A stretch of DNA of 64,000 nt from BOG-1155 sp050012495 (lineage in GTDB: Bacteria; Desulfobacterota; Syntrophorhabdia; Syntrophorhabdales; WCHB1-27): contig JBEKHB010000005.1 of assembly GCA_050012495.1 (NCBI GenBank), forward strand, positions 1-64,000, read 5' to 3'. The stretch's first letter is position 1. Each line of letters begins with the position of its first letter. Shown piece by piece: positions 16,216 through 24,700 of the stretch. The notes beneath the pieces are model-generated. The model was given only the letters and a program-made list of their open reading frames with translations. It had not been told where the DNA came from and ran no database searches. A program made the translations under genes and the position numbers.

Positions 16216-17574
16216 ATGGCAACAAGGGTCGCGAAACTTCCTGTAGAGAAAAAAGGGCGTGTACCGCCCCAGGATCTCAGTGCGGAACAGTCGGTGCTCG
16301 GCGGGGTCCTCATCGACCCTGATGCGTTGAACAAGGTAGTCGACATCATAGATGTTGAGGATTTCTACAGGGAGGACCACCGGGTTATTTTCCGGGTAGT
16401 CCTCGATCTTTACGAGAGAAATGAGCCTATCGACCTTGTGACGGTGAGCAGTTCGGCCCGCGACAAGGGTCTGATAGAGAAGATAGGGGGTGTGGCCAAC
16501 CTCAGTCGACTCGTCGACGCCATGCCCACGTCAGCGAATATTGCCCAGTATGCGAAGATGGTGAAGGAAAAGGCACTGCTTCGCAATCTGATGCATATTG
16601 CAACGGAGATCGTGGAAAAGGGCTACGAAGTTGACACGAACGTGGACAACTTCATCGACGAAGCCGAGAAGATGATCTTCCAGATCTCGGAGAAGAAATA
16701 CAAGCCTTCGTTCTACGCCATAAAAGACCTGGTGATGGAGAACGTCAAGGTTATAGAGAGACTCTGTGAGAAGAAACAGGCGATTACCGGCGTGCCGACG
16801 GGCTTCACTGAGCTTGATAAGATGACGAGCGGCCTGCAGCCCTCCGACCTCGTGATCGTTGCGGGGAGGCCGAGCATGGGAAAGACTGCCTTGTGTTTGA
16901 ATATCGCCCAACATGTGGCCCTCTCCGACGGCGGTACTCCGGTGGGCGTCTTTTCCCTTGAGATGTCGAAAGAGCAGCTCGTGATGAGGCTCCTCAGCTC
17001 GGAGGCAGAGGTCGAGTTCTCCAAGCTCCGCTCCGGCATGGTGAAAGACACGGAATGGCACCAGCTCGGAGCTGCCGCGGGGAGGCTCTATACCGCCCCC
17101 ATGTACATCGACGATACCCCTGCCTTGAGCATCCTCGAGTTGCGGGCGAGGGCGAGGAGATTAAAGAAAGAACACGGCCTTGGCCTCCTTATCGTCGATT
17201 ACCTCCAGCTTATGCGCGGCAGGATGAGCGGTCCGGACCGCAGAGAACAGGAGATATCGGAGATATCGAGGTTCCTCAAGGCCTTGGCCAAGGAGCTGAA
17301 TATCCCGGTCGTCGCCATATCTCAGTTAAACAGGATGGTGGAGCAGAGGGAAGACAAGAGGCCCAGGCTCGCGGATTTAAGAGAATCGGGCGCCATAGAG
17401 CAAGACGCCGATGTCATCCTGTTTATCTATCGGGATGAGGTGTATAACAGGAATTCCGAACGGAAAGGTGTGGCGGAGATTATTGTCGGGAAACAGCGGA
17501 ACGGTCCCACGGGCCAGATTGAAACGCATTTCGAAGCGGCATACACTACCTTTAAGAACCTGTATAAAGAATGA
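16216..17574 (+). CDS. dnaB: Replicative DNA helicase DnaB
   Basis: DnaB, 452 residues, the hexameric replication-fork helicase. The N-terminal domain (SAEQSVLGGVLIDPDAL) is followed by the RecA-like motor with Walker A GRPSMGKTAL near residue 217, Walker B LLIVDYLQLM near 325, and the C-terminal VVAISQLNRMVEQREDKRPRLADLRESGAIEQDAD. No intein is present. Confidence 0.97.
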   Translation: MATRVAKLPVEKKGRVPPQDLSAEQSVLGGVLIDPDALNKVVDIIDVEDFYREDHRVIFRVVLDLYERNEPIDLVTVSSSARDKGLIEKIGGVANLSRLVDAMPTSANIAQYAKMVKEKALLRNLMHIATEIVEKGYEVDTNVDNFIDEAEKMIFQISEKKYKPSFYAIKDLVMENVKVIERLCEKKQAITGVPTGFTELDKMTSGLQPSDLVIVAGRPSMGKTALCLNIAQHVALSDGGTPVGVFSLEMSKEQLVMRLLSSEAEVEFSKLRSGMVKDTEWHQLGAAAGRLYTAPMYIDDTPALSILELRARARRLKKEHGLGLLIVDYLQLMRGRMSGPDRREQEISEISRFLKALAKELNIPVVAISQLNRMVEQREDKRPRLADLRESGAIEQDADVILFIYRDEVYNRNSERKGVAEIIVGKQRNGPTGQIETHFEAAYTTFKNLYKE

Positions 17575-18119
17575 ACCTGCCTAACCTGCTCTCCTTTTTT
17601 CGTCTTTTTGTCACCGCCTTCTTCATCCTGCTCATTGCTTACGAGCGGTTTGGGCTTGCCCTTTTCCTCTTCGTGCTGCAGGCCCTCAGCGACCTGCTGG
17701 ACGGTTTTTTCGCCAGGCGGATGGGCGCGAAGACAAATCTCGGCGCGTACCTCGACCCGCTGGCGGATAAGGTGATGCTCTCGTCGTCGTACATCGTGCT
17801 CTGCTTCCAGCGGATAGTCCCCATTGGGCTGGTAAGCGTGGTGCTTATCCGGGACCTGGTCATTTCTCTCGGTTTTTTTGTCCTGCTGAAGAGGGGTCTT
17901 ACCATAAGCCCCGTGCCGAGTCTCATCAGCAAAATGACCACCGTGTTCCAGATGCTCACCGTCGTCTATGTGCTGTTGTTTGCAGACCGGGCCTTTGAGC
18001 CGTTCTTTGTTTACACAAAATCGTTCTTTTTTTACACAACGGCCCTCTTGACCGCGGTCTCTGGTTTTCAGTACGTTTTTGCGGGCTGGACGGTGTTTTT
18101 TAGAAAAGAAATTGTTTGA
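17571..18119 (+). CDS. CDP-alcohol phosphatidyltransferase (PgsA-like)
   Basis: A 182-residue inner-membrane enzyme with several hydrophobic helices. The CDP-alcohol phosphotransferase signature is complete: DLLDGFFARRMGAKTNLGAYLDPLADK (D-G-A-R-G-D-D spacing) near residues 40-66. It most likely makes phosphatidylglycerophosphate; cardiolipin or phosphatidylserine synthase-like roles cannot be excluded. It overlaps dnaB by four bases. The gap promoter begins at its stop codon. Confidence 0.88.
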   Translation: MNLPNLLSFFRLFVTAFFILLIAYERFGLALFLFVLQALSDLLDGFFARRMGAKTNLGAYLDPLADKVMLSSSYIVLCFQRIVPIGLVSVVLIRDLVISLGFFVLLKRGLTISPVPSLISKMTTVFQMLTVVYVLLFADRAFEPFFVYTKSFFFYTTALLTAVSGFQYVFAGWTVFFRKEIV

Positions 18120-18144
18120 CAATATAGAGGTTTTTCGCTACTAT
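18116..18144 (+). promoter_or_regulatory. Sigma70-type promoter of gap
   Basis: TTGACA at 18116-18121 and TACTAT at 18139-18144 are separated by 17 bases. The predicted start of transcription, near 18151, would leave a leader of about 20 bases before the gap ATG at 18170. The -35 box overlaps the preceding stop codon. Confidence 0.75.
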
Positions 18145-18169
18145 TAAAGTCAAAATCATGGAGGTATCG

Positions 18170-19168
18170 ATGCCTATAAGGGTGGGTATTAACGGTTTCG
18201 GCAGAATTGGCAGACAGGTGTATCGCATAGGTTGCAAGAATCCTGACCTGGAGTTTGTTGCGATCAATGACATCACCGACGCAAAAACGCTTGCGCACCT
18301 CCTGAAATATGATTCGGTCCATCGCACCATGAACGCCGACGTGGGGGAGAAGGACGGATCGATAGTCATCGACGGAAGGGCGATCAAGGTGTTGTCCGAG
18401 CGGGACCCCGAGAAGCTCCCCTGGAAGGAGCTGAAGGTGGATGTGGTCCTGGAGGCCACCGGGAAATTCACCGACAGGACAGGGGGGGAGAAACATCGGC
18501 TTGCCGGGGCGAATAAGGTGATCGTGTCGGCCCCTGCCAAGAACCCCGATGTGACCTTTGTCCTCGGCGTCAACGAAGAGGTATACGACAAAAGCACGCA
18601 CCATATTATCTCCATGGGCTCCTGCACCACGAACTGTCTGGCCCCGGTGGTGAAGGTGCTGCATCGGGAATTCGGTATAGAGTACGGCCTGATGACCACC
18701 ATCCATTCTTACACGAATGATCAGGTGATCCTCGATCAGCCGCACAAGGACCTCAGAAGGGCCCGGGCCGCGGCACTTTCAATGATACCCACCACGACCG
18801 GCGCGGCAAAGGCCATATCGGAGGTGATGCCGGAAATGAAGGGGCGGCTCGACGGGCTTTCCATAAGGGTGCCCACTCCCACTGTCTCCGTGGTCGATTT
18901 CGTTGCCAACCTCTCGAAAGAGACGACCAAGGGAGAGGTCAACAGCGTATTCCGAAACTATGCGGCGGGCCCGATGAAGGGGATACTGGCGGTAACCGAT
19001 GAGGAGCTCGTCTCCTCGGATTTTATCGGAAGCTCGTATTCGTCGATTGTCGATCTTCCTTCAACCTTCATGGCGGGGGGCAAGATGGTGAAGGTCCTTT
19101 CGTGGTATGACAACGAATGGGGTTTTTCCACGAGGATTTGCGATCTCCTGACCTTTGTCATGAAGTAG
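18170..19168 (+). CDS. gap: Glyceraldehyde-3-phosphate dehydrogenase
   Basis: GAPDH, 332 residues. The NAD-binding N-terminus is INGFGRIGRQVYR, and the catalytic Cys lies in SMGSCTTNCLAPVVK near residue 152. The C-terminal WYDNEWGFSTR is present. ATG 18170 is chosen over the in-frame ATG 18158 because TGGAGG sits just ahead of it. It leads the glycolytic operon gap-pgk-tpiA. Confidence 0.97.
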   Translation: MPIRVGINGFGRIGRQVYRIGCKNPDLEFVAINDITDAKTLAHLLKYDSVHRTMNADVGEKDGSIVIDGRAIKVLSERDPEKLPWKELKVDVVLEATGKFTDRTGGEKHRLAGANKVIVSAPAKNPDVTFVLGVNEEVYDKSTHHIISMGSCTTNCLAPVVKVLHREFGIEYGLMTTIHSYTNDQVILDQPHKDLRRARAAALSMIPTTTGAAKAISEVMPEMKGRLDGLSIRVPTPTVSVVDFVANLSKETTKGEVNSVFRNYAAGPMKGILAVTDEELVSSDFIGSSYSSIVDLPSTFMAGGKMVKVLSWYDNEWGFSTRICDLLTFVMK

Positions 19169-19191
19169 TGAGCCTTAACTAGGGTGAACTC

Positions 19192-20385
19192 ATGAAATCG
19201 GTGAGAGACGTTGCGATTGCAGGGAAGAGGGTCTTCATCCGTGTTGACTTTAACGTACCCCTGGACGACCAGGGGCATATCACCGACGATACCAGGATAA
19301 AGGCGCATTTCCCCACCATACGCTACGTGCTCGATCAAAAGGGGAAGGTTATACTGGCGTCCCATCTCGGGCGCCCTAAAGGCAAGAGGGTGGAGAAGTA
19401 CTCGTTGAAACCTGTCAGCCGGAGACTGTCCGAGCTTCTGGGCAGACCTATCATCTTTGTCGACGATTGTGTCGGACCGGAGGCGGAAAAGGCAGTGGCG
19501 GCGATGAAGGAGGGCGAAATCGTTCTCCTGGAGAACCTCCGGTTCCATGCCGAAGAAGAGAAGAATGATAAGGGTTTCGCCCGTGAGCTGGCGCGGCTGT
19601 GCGACGTGTACGTGGACGATGCTTTTGCTGTTGCCCATCGGGGGCATGCCTCGAATGCGGGCATAACCGGCTACGTCTCCGAGTGCGCCGCCGGTCTGCT
19701 CCTCAGCCGCGAGCTCGACTACCTGAAGAAGGCCACCGAGGACCCTGTCCGGCCGCTGGTCGCCATCATCGGTGGGGCAAAGGTTTCCGACAAGATCGGC
19801 GTGCTTGAAAAGCTGACGGAGAAGGTCGATACGCTGATCATCGGGGGCGGCATGGCCTTTACCTTTCTCAGGGCCCTGGGGCATGAAGTAGGCAAGTCGC
19901 TCTGCGAGCAGGATATGCTCGATGTAGCGCGGAGCATCATGGCAAAGGCGGGGGAGCGGCATGTCAGGCTCTATCTGCCGGTAGACTGCGTCGTCGCGCA
20001 ACAAGCTTCGGTCGATGCCGTCACAAAGTGCGTGACCGTGCAGGAGATTCCGAAAGAATGGATGGCCCTCGATATCGGGCCGGCATCGACGACGCTCTTC
20101 GGAGAGGCCCTGGCCGATGCCAGGACTATAGTCTGGAACGGCCCTATGGGCATGTTCGAGCTCGCTCCTTTCAGCAGGGGCACCTTCGGCCTCGTCACCT
20201 TTGTGGCATCCGCCCATGCCCTCAGCATCGTGGGCGGAGGGGACACGGATACGGCCGTTCACCAGGCGGGTGAGGCGGCCAGGATATCCTACATATCGAC
20301 CGGGGGCGGCGCTTTTCTCGAGGTGCTCGAAGGAAAGACCATGCCCGCGGTGGAAGCCTTAGAAACCTGCGGGGGTGAGAGATGA
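19192..20385 (+). CDS. pgk: Phosphoglycerate kinase
   Basis: PGK, 397 residues, transfers phosphate between 1,3-bisphosphoglycerate and ADP. Both lobes are complete: RVDFNVPLDDQGHITDDTRI near 17, LASHLGRPKG near 56, PVRPLVAIIGGAKVSDKI near 185 and the C-terminal GGGDTDTAV and YISTGGGAFLE. It overlaps tpiA by four bases. Confidence 0.97.
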   Translation: MKSVRDVAIAGKRVFIRVDFNVPLDDQGHITDDTRIKAHFPTIRYVLDQKGKVILASHLGRPKGKRVEKYSLKPVSRRLSELLGRPIIFVDDCVGPEAEKAVAAMKEGEIVLLENLRFHAEEEKNDKGFARELARLCDVYVDDAFAVAHRGHASNAGITGYVSECAAGLLLSRELDYLKKATEDPVRPLVAIIGGAKVSDKIGVLEKLTEKVDTLIIGGGMAFTFLRALGHEVGKSLCEQDMLDVARSIMAKAGERHVRLYLPVDCVVAQQASVDAVTKCVTVQEIPKEWMALDIGPASTTLFGEALADARTIVWNGPMGMFELAPFSRGTFGLVTFVASAHALSIVGGGDTDTAVHQAGEAARISYISTGGGAFLEVLEGKTMPAVEALETCGGER

Positions 20386-21137
20386 GAAGGTGGATGCTCG
20401 CCGGCAACTGGAAGATGCATCTCACGATAAGAGAATCGACTGCCCTGGCGCGAGCCGTCGTTGAGGGCACGCAGGGCGCATCCGGCGGTGATGTAATCGT
20501 GGCGCCTGTTTTTACGGCGCTTGCGAGCGTGGCCGGGGTCCTCAAGGGGAGCCATGTCGCAATGGCCGGGCAGAACGTATTTTACGAGGAAAAGGGGGCA
20601 TATACGGGGGAAGTGGCGCCGGCTATGCTGCGGGATGCAGGCTGCGTGTATGCTATTATAGGGCATTCGGAGCGGCGGAAATACTTCCACGAGACCGACG
20701 GAACCGTGAATGCGCGGATCAAAAAGGCCCTGCCTGCCGGCCTCAAGCCCATCGTGTGCGTGGGAGAGACAGAAGAAGAAAGGGAGAAGGGCGTCACCGA
20801 GTTCGTGATAGGGCAGCAGGTGAAAGTCGGGCTCTACGGAATCGAGAGCCTGGAACACGTGACGGTCGCCTATGAGCCGGTGTGGGCAATAGGAACGGGC
20901 AAGAACGCCACGCCCGCTCAGGCCCAGGCCGTGCATGTTTTCATAAGGGGCCTGCTCACCGACGCATACGGCGGCACGGCCGCCGGCAGCGTAAGACTCC
21001 TGTACGGGGGAAGTGTCACACCGGACAATATCGGCCAGCTCATCAGTATGGAAGATATAGACGGCGCTCTCGTAGGTGGAGCGTCCTTGAAATCCGAGAG
21101 TTTTATCAGTATAATAAAAACCGTTTCTGGTAGGTAA
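20382..21137 (+). CDS. tpiA: Triose-phosphate isomerase
   Basis: TpiA, 251 residues, a TIM-barrel enzyme. The N-terminal GNWKMHL contains the catalytic Lys, the catalytic His is in IIGHSERRK near 94 and the catalytic Glu in VAYEPVWAIGTGKNATPAQA near 165. Start ATG 20382 overlaps the pgk stop. secG follows after two bases. Confidence 0.97.
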   Translation: MRRWMLAGNWKMHLTIRESTALARAVVEGTQGASGGDVIVAPVFTALASVAGVLKGSHVAMAGQNVFYEEKGAYTGEVAPAMLRDAGCVYAIIGHSERRKYFHETDGTVNARIKKALPAGLKPIVCVGETEEEREKGVTEFVIGQQVKVGLYGIESLEHVTVAYEPVWAIGTGKNATPAQAQAVHVFIRGLLTDAYGGTAAGSVRLLYGGSVTPDNIGQLISMEDIDGALVGGASLKSESFISIIKTVSGR

Positions 21138-21139
21138 AG

Positions 21140-21439
21140 ATGACAACCGCAATATGCATTGTACATATTTTCGCCGCGATCGCCCTTGTCCTCATTGTGC
21201 TGCTGCAGACAGGACGGGGGTCTGAGATCGGAGCGGCTTTCGGAAGCGGGGCGAGCCAGACACTCTTTGGCAGCTCGGGGACGTCTGGTTTCATGACGCG
21301 GGTCACGACTATTGTCGTCATCATTTTTATGTTGACCAGTCTCGTCCTGGCCATGATGTACAGCAGCGGCCGGTCCGTCTCGTCGAGGAGGTCAATTCCG
21401 GCTCCGATAGAAGAGAAGTTGCCGGCTAAAACGAAATAA
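21140..21439 (+). CDS. secG: Preprotein translocase subunit SecG
   Basis: SecG, 99 residues, an accessory subunit of the SecYEG channel. Two hydrophobic segments (about residues 3-22 and 54-73) flank the conserved LLQTGRGSEIGAAFGSGASQTLFG loop. The order tpiA-secG-tRNA-Leu is conserved across many proteobacteria. Confidence 0.94.
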   Translation: MTTAICIVHIFAAIALVLIVLLQTGRGSEIGAAFGSGASQTLFGSSGTSGFMTRVTTIVVIIFMLTSLVLAMMYSSGRSVSSRRSIPAPIEEKLPAKTK

Positions 21440-21445
21440 AAGCGT

Positions 21446-21530
21446 GCCGATGTGGTGGAATTGGTAGACACACCATCTTGAGGGGGTGGCGGGGAGACCC
21501 GTGCGGGTTCGAGTCCCGCCGTCGGCACCA
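21446..21530 (+). tRNA. tRNA-Leu(GAG)
   Basis: An 85-base type II tRNA. Acceptor GCCGATG pairs with CGTCGGC and the 3' CCA is encoded (21528-21530). The anticodon stem CCATC/GGTGG encloses TTGAGGG, anticodon GAG. A variable arm (CGGGGAGACCCG) and the T arm GGTTCGAGTCC are present. It is the last housekeeping gene before the sulfate island. Confidence 0.95.
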
Positions 21531-21538
21531 TGAGTTTG

Positions 21539-21580
21539 TGAGGGTTTCCGGGGGATATCACCGATTACCCTCATTTTTTT
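21539..21580 (+). terminator. Rho-independent terminator after tRNA-Leu
   Basis: TGAGGGT (21539-21545) pairs with ACCCTCA (21567-21573) and is followed by seven T residues. It separates secG/tRNA-Leu from the sulfate-respiration genes. Confidence 0.75.
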
Positions 21581-21935
21581 ACTTCGCTGATGACCCGCTT
21601 CGCTGCTGCCCCGCGGCGCCTTCCATAAGTTCGCCTTCAGAGTTGCTATGCAGGTTCACGGGGATACTTTCAGGGAAACTTATCTATACCATAAAAATTA
21701 ATGAATTGACTTGTACAGGTTGCCGAACATATCATGGGAAGAGAGGGCCTCTTTTCGAGCCCTTCGAGAAGCTGTGTGCAAGCTCCGAAGCACGCTTTGG
21801 GTCTCAACCTGTAAGGAGAATATGGAAGGGGTACAAGAATAATCGTGGTCCGGCCGAAACTGCGGCACATTCAACATGTGTTTTTCCCGATACGGGCTGC
21901 GCGAGGCCGGGGCAAGTGCCCAGGTAGGGGGCAAG
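21581..21935 (+). other. Non-coding leader of the permease operon
   Basis: A 355-bp gap between the terminator and the first TauE/SafE gene. It holds the first copy of the conserved island promoter (21679-21735). Just upstream, at 21647-21659, TTGCTATGCAGGTTCAC resembles the complement of the lysR start region but diverges at once. After the promoter, 21736-21920 has no convincing coding frame. Confidence 0.6.
21679..21735 (+). promoter_or_regulatory. Island promoter module, copy 1 (permease operon)
   Basis: TTAT-N7-ATAA at 21680-21694, then 11 bases (AAATTAATGAA), then TTGACT at 21706-21711. An 18-base spacer follows, then TATCAT at 21730-21735. The same arrangement recurs at 27503, 28723 and 40831. 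TAT-N7-ATA fits the T-N11-A pattern of LysR-type operators. It points at the first TauE/SafE gene. Confidence 0.75.
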
Positions 21936-22874
21936 ATGAACATCTATTTGCCGATCGCCCACATGAGCATCAACGTTTTCTTCCTGATCGGTCTGGGCGG
22001 CCTGGTCGGTTTTCTTTCCGGTTTATTTGGCGTGGGCGGGGGGTTCTTGCTTACACCTCTTCTCATCTTTGCCGGGATTCCCCCAATGGTTGCCGCCGCA
22101 AGTGATTCCAACCAGATCGTGGCAGCCGCTTCGTCCGGCGCCTATACCCACAGCCGCATGGGGAACGTCGATTTCAAGATGGGTATTGTTCTGCTTCTGG
22201 GCGGGATTACCGGCGGATCCGTAGGCGTGCAGATCGTCAAAGTGCTGGCGGCGGTAGGCGAAGTCGATTTTGTCATCAAGCTCGTCTATGTCATTATTCT
22301 GGGAGTAATCGGTTCTTTCATGTTTATTGAAAGTCTCAACGCCTTGAGGGGCAGAAAGGATGTGAGAGAGTATACCGCGCCTTCCGAACCCAAGGAATCG
22401 GGCCTGCGAAAGCTGGCGATGAAACTCCCATGGCAGATGAATTTCGACAAATCACGCCTGACCACTTCGGTGATATTCCCATTTTTTCTCGGAACCTTTG
22501 TAGGAATCCTGGCAGCCGTCATGGGCGTCGGCGGAGGATTTATCATGGTCCCCGCGATGATCTACATCCTTGGAATGCCGACGATCGTCGCGATTGGCAC
22601 CGACCTGTTCCAGATAGTTCTGACCTGCATCAATGTGACTATTCAGCAGGCGATCCGCAATCACACCGTTGATCTGATTCTGGTTGTTGTCCTCTTTTTC
22701 GGCTCATCCGTCGGGGCCCAGGTCGGCGCCCGGCTAGGCAAGCGGCTCCGGGGAGAACAATTGCGTATTCTCCTGGCTATTATCGTACTGTTGGTAATGA
22801 TCAAGATGCTGTACGATCTCCTCGTGACGCCGGGCAACCCCATCAGCCTCGCCGGTGGGGGAGGTGGCCACTGA
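21936..22874 (+). CDS. TauE/SafE family sulfur-anion permease, paralogue 1
   Basis: A 312-residue polytopic inner-membrane protein with about eight hydrophobic segments. It has the TauE/SafE repeat GFLSGLFGVGGGFLLTPLLIFAGIP (split here by domain position, near 25-50) and its second-half counterpart AAVMGVGGGFIMVPAMIY near 203. The family moves sulfite, sulfonates or related anions; the substrate here is unproven. ATG 21936 is chosen by its GTAGGGGG site and its match to paralogue 2. Next to a TIGR02186-like gene. Confidence 0.88.
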   Translation: MNIYLPIAHMSINVFFLIGLGGLVGFLSGLFGVGGGFLLTPLLIFAGIPPMVAAASDSNQIVAAASSGAYTHSRMGNVDFKMGIVLLLGGITGGSVGVQIVKVLAAVGEVDFVIKLVYVIILGVIGSFMFIESLNALRGRKDVREYTAPSEPKESGLRKLAMKLPWQMNFDKSRLTTSVIFPFFLGTFVGILAAVMGVGGGFIMVPAMIYILGMPTIVAIGTDLFQIVLTCINVTIQQAIRNHTVDLILVVVLFFGSSVGAQVGARLGKRLRGEQLRILLAIIVLLVMIKMLYDLLVTPGNPISLAGGGGGH

Positions 22875-23677
22875 TGCGTCTCGCGATATTAGGTAGCATT
22901 TTGGTTGCCCTTCTCCTGACAGCCGCCTGGAGCGGAATGGCCGTCGCTGCAGAATCGGACGGAGCTTCGGTACTGAAGATCGAGCCGCGCATCCTGGAAA
23001 GGGCCCTCCTCTCGAAGCCTTACCAAACCGCGGTCATAACGGGGACTTGTCCGGAGGGGAGCGAGGTCATCGTCAAAGTCATCTCACCAACCAGGGATTT
23101 TAAATTAAACAAGGCGGGAAAAAGCCTGGGCTTCGTATGGGTGCCTTCCGGCCACGCAGAAGTTATGGAAATTCCCGTCATGTATGCCGTTTTGAGCTCG
23201 GTCAAGATTTCGAGCATCCTTTCCCTTGCCGAGCAGGAGAGGACGGGGTTGTGCCCGGACTTCAGGGATGTCTACCAACAGGCCAAAATCAGGTTCGAGA
23301 AAGATCCGCTCCCCGACCAACGCACCACGCTTCACAGGGAATACGTAGCGGGATTGGTCAGAATATTCATAGAAGGCGGGCTTTATCAGTACCGGGAAGG
23401 GGCGGTAAAGATGGACTCCCGTACGTTTAAGGCCCGGCTGGTTTACCCTGCCAATGCCCCTCTGGGTGAATACAAAATATTTTGCTACCTGGTTGAGAAT
23501 GGCAGAGCCCTTCTGCTTTGTCAGGACACACTTCTGGTTAAATCAAGCCCGGTGATTGACTGGCTTTCCTACTATGCCCATGCCAGTCCGGCAATATACG
23601 GGATCTTTTCGGCCTTGGTGGCAGTAGTGGTCGGCCTTTTGGTTGGAGTTGTACTGGGAAGAGGGACGGGTCACTAA
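22874..23677 (+). CDS. TIGR02186-like membrane-anchored protein
   Basis: A 267-residue protein with an N-terminal signal segment (residues 1-26, ending MAVAA), an extracytoplasmic domain of about 200 residues and one C-terminal membrane helix (near 243-262). Layout and sequence resemble the TIGR02186 family, which is regularly adjacent to TauE/SafE permeases. It may be a periplasmic accessory domain of the transporter. It overlaps the preceding permease by one base (TGATG) and is co-transcribed. Confidence 0.75.
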   Translation: MRLAILGSILVALLLTAAWSGMAVAAESDGASVLKIEPRILERALLSKPYQTAVITGTCPEGSEVIVKVISPTRDFKLNKAGKSLGFVWVPSGHAEVMEIPVMYAVLSSVKISSILSLAEQERTGLCPDFRDVYQQAKIRFEKDPLPDQRTTLHREYVAGLVRIFIEGGLYQYREGAVKMDSRTFKARLVYPANAPLGEYKIFCYLVENGRALLLCQDTLLVKSSPVIDWLSYYAHASPAIYGIFSALVAVVVGLLVGVVLGRGTGH

Positions 23678-23745
23678 AAGTGCTTCTTATATCTTCGGGG
23701 TAGGGACTTGAGAGGAAAAGGATTACCGAATCGGAGTAAAGGCTG

Positions 23746-24678
23746 ATGGCCGTCTATCTGCCCATTGCCCACATGAGCGTCAACATATTCTTTCTCGTGG
23801 CTCTGGGTGTGGTTGTGGGATTTCTCTCAGGTTTATTTGGCGTGGGCGGGGGGTTCTTGCTTACGCCCCTTCTCATCTTTGCGGGTATTCCCCCAATGGT
23901 TGCCGCCGCAAGTGATTCCAACCAGATCGTGGCAGCCGCCTCTTCGGCGGCTTATACCCACAGTCGTATGGGGAATGTAGACTTCAAGATGGGTATCATC
24001 CTCCTCCTGGGTGGGGTTGTCGGGGGTAGTATGGGCGTGCAGATCATCAAGGTTCTCTATGCCCTCGGTGAAGTAGATTTTGCTATAGAGCTTGTTTATG
24101 TGCTTACTTTGGGGACAATCGGCTCCTTCATGTTCGCCGAAAGCTTTTGCGCCTTGAGGCGCAAGAGTGATGCGGGGATGTATGACGTGCTTGTGGAACC
24201 AAGGGAATCGCGCCTGCGAAGACTGGCAAGCAAACTCCCATGGCAGATGAATTTCGACAAATCAGGCATGACCACTTCGGCTCTCTTGCCGTTTGTTCTC
24301 GGTGCCTGCGTGGGAATCCTGGCGGCTCTCATGGGTGTGGGTGGAGGGTTCATCGCGATGCCGGCCATGATCTACATTCTGAACATGCCGACGATAGTTG
24401 CCATCGGCACCTCCCTCTTCATGATCGTTTTGACTTGCATCAATGTGAGTATTGAGCAGGCGATCCGCAACCATACAGTGGATCTTGTTCTTGTCGTCGT
24501 GCTCTTTCTGGGTTCGACCATCGGGGCCCAAATCGGCGTACGGATGACCAGGCGGCTCCGGGGGGAACAATTGCGTATTCTCCTTGCGGTGATCGTTCTC
24601 CTGGTCGCAGGAAAGATGCTCTATGATTTAGTGGTCATGCCGGACAACCTTATCAGTCTTGCGAGGGGTGGCAGGTGA
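23746..24678 (+). CDS. TauE/SafE family sulfur-anion permease, paralogue 2
   Basis: A 310-residue permease closely related to paralogue 1 along its full length (YLPIAHMSVNIFF at the start, LFGVGGGFLLTPLLIFAGIP, ALMGVGGGFIAMPAMIYILN). Parts of the two genes are identical at DNA level, including a 53-bp stretch at 22077-22129 and 23887-23939. ATG 23746 has GGAG nine bases upstream. The two copies and the protein between them look like one transport operon for a sulfur oxyanion. Confidence 0.88.
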   Translation: MAVYLPIAHMSVNIFFLVALGVVVGFLSGLFGVGGGFLLTPLLIFAGIPPMVAAASDSNQIVAAASSAAYTHSRMGNVDFKMGIILLLGGVVGGSMGVQIIKVLYALGEVDFAIELVYVLTLGTIGSFMFAESFCALRRKSDAGMYDVLVEPRESRLRRLASKLPWQMNFDKSGMTTSALLPFVLGACVGILAALMGVGGGFIAMPAMIYILNMPTIVAIGTSLFMIVLTCINVSIEQAIRNHTVDLVLVVVLFLGSTIGAQIGVRMTRRLRGEQLRILLAVIVLLVAGKMLYDLVVMPDNLISLARGGR

Positions 24679-24700
24679 CCACCGAAAAGGTCCGGGTGAG

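Noticed and set aside
18958..20262. 434-codon minus-strand frame opposite gap and pgk
   Set aside because: A complement shadow of strongly conserved glycolytic genes; low-complexity His/Arg/Gly-rich translation.
21478..21927. 149-codon plus-strand frame beginning inside tRNA-Leu
   Set aside because: It crosses the tRNA, the terminator and promoter copy 1 and has no ribosome-binding site.
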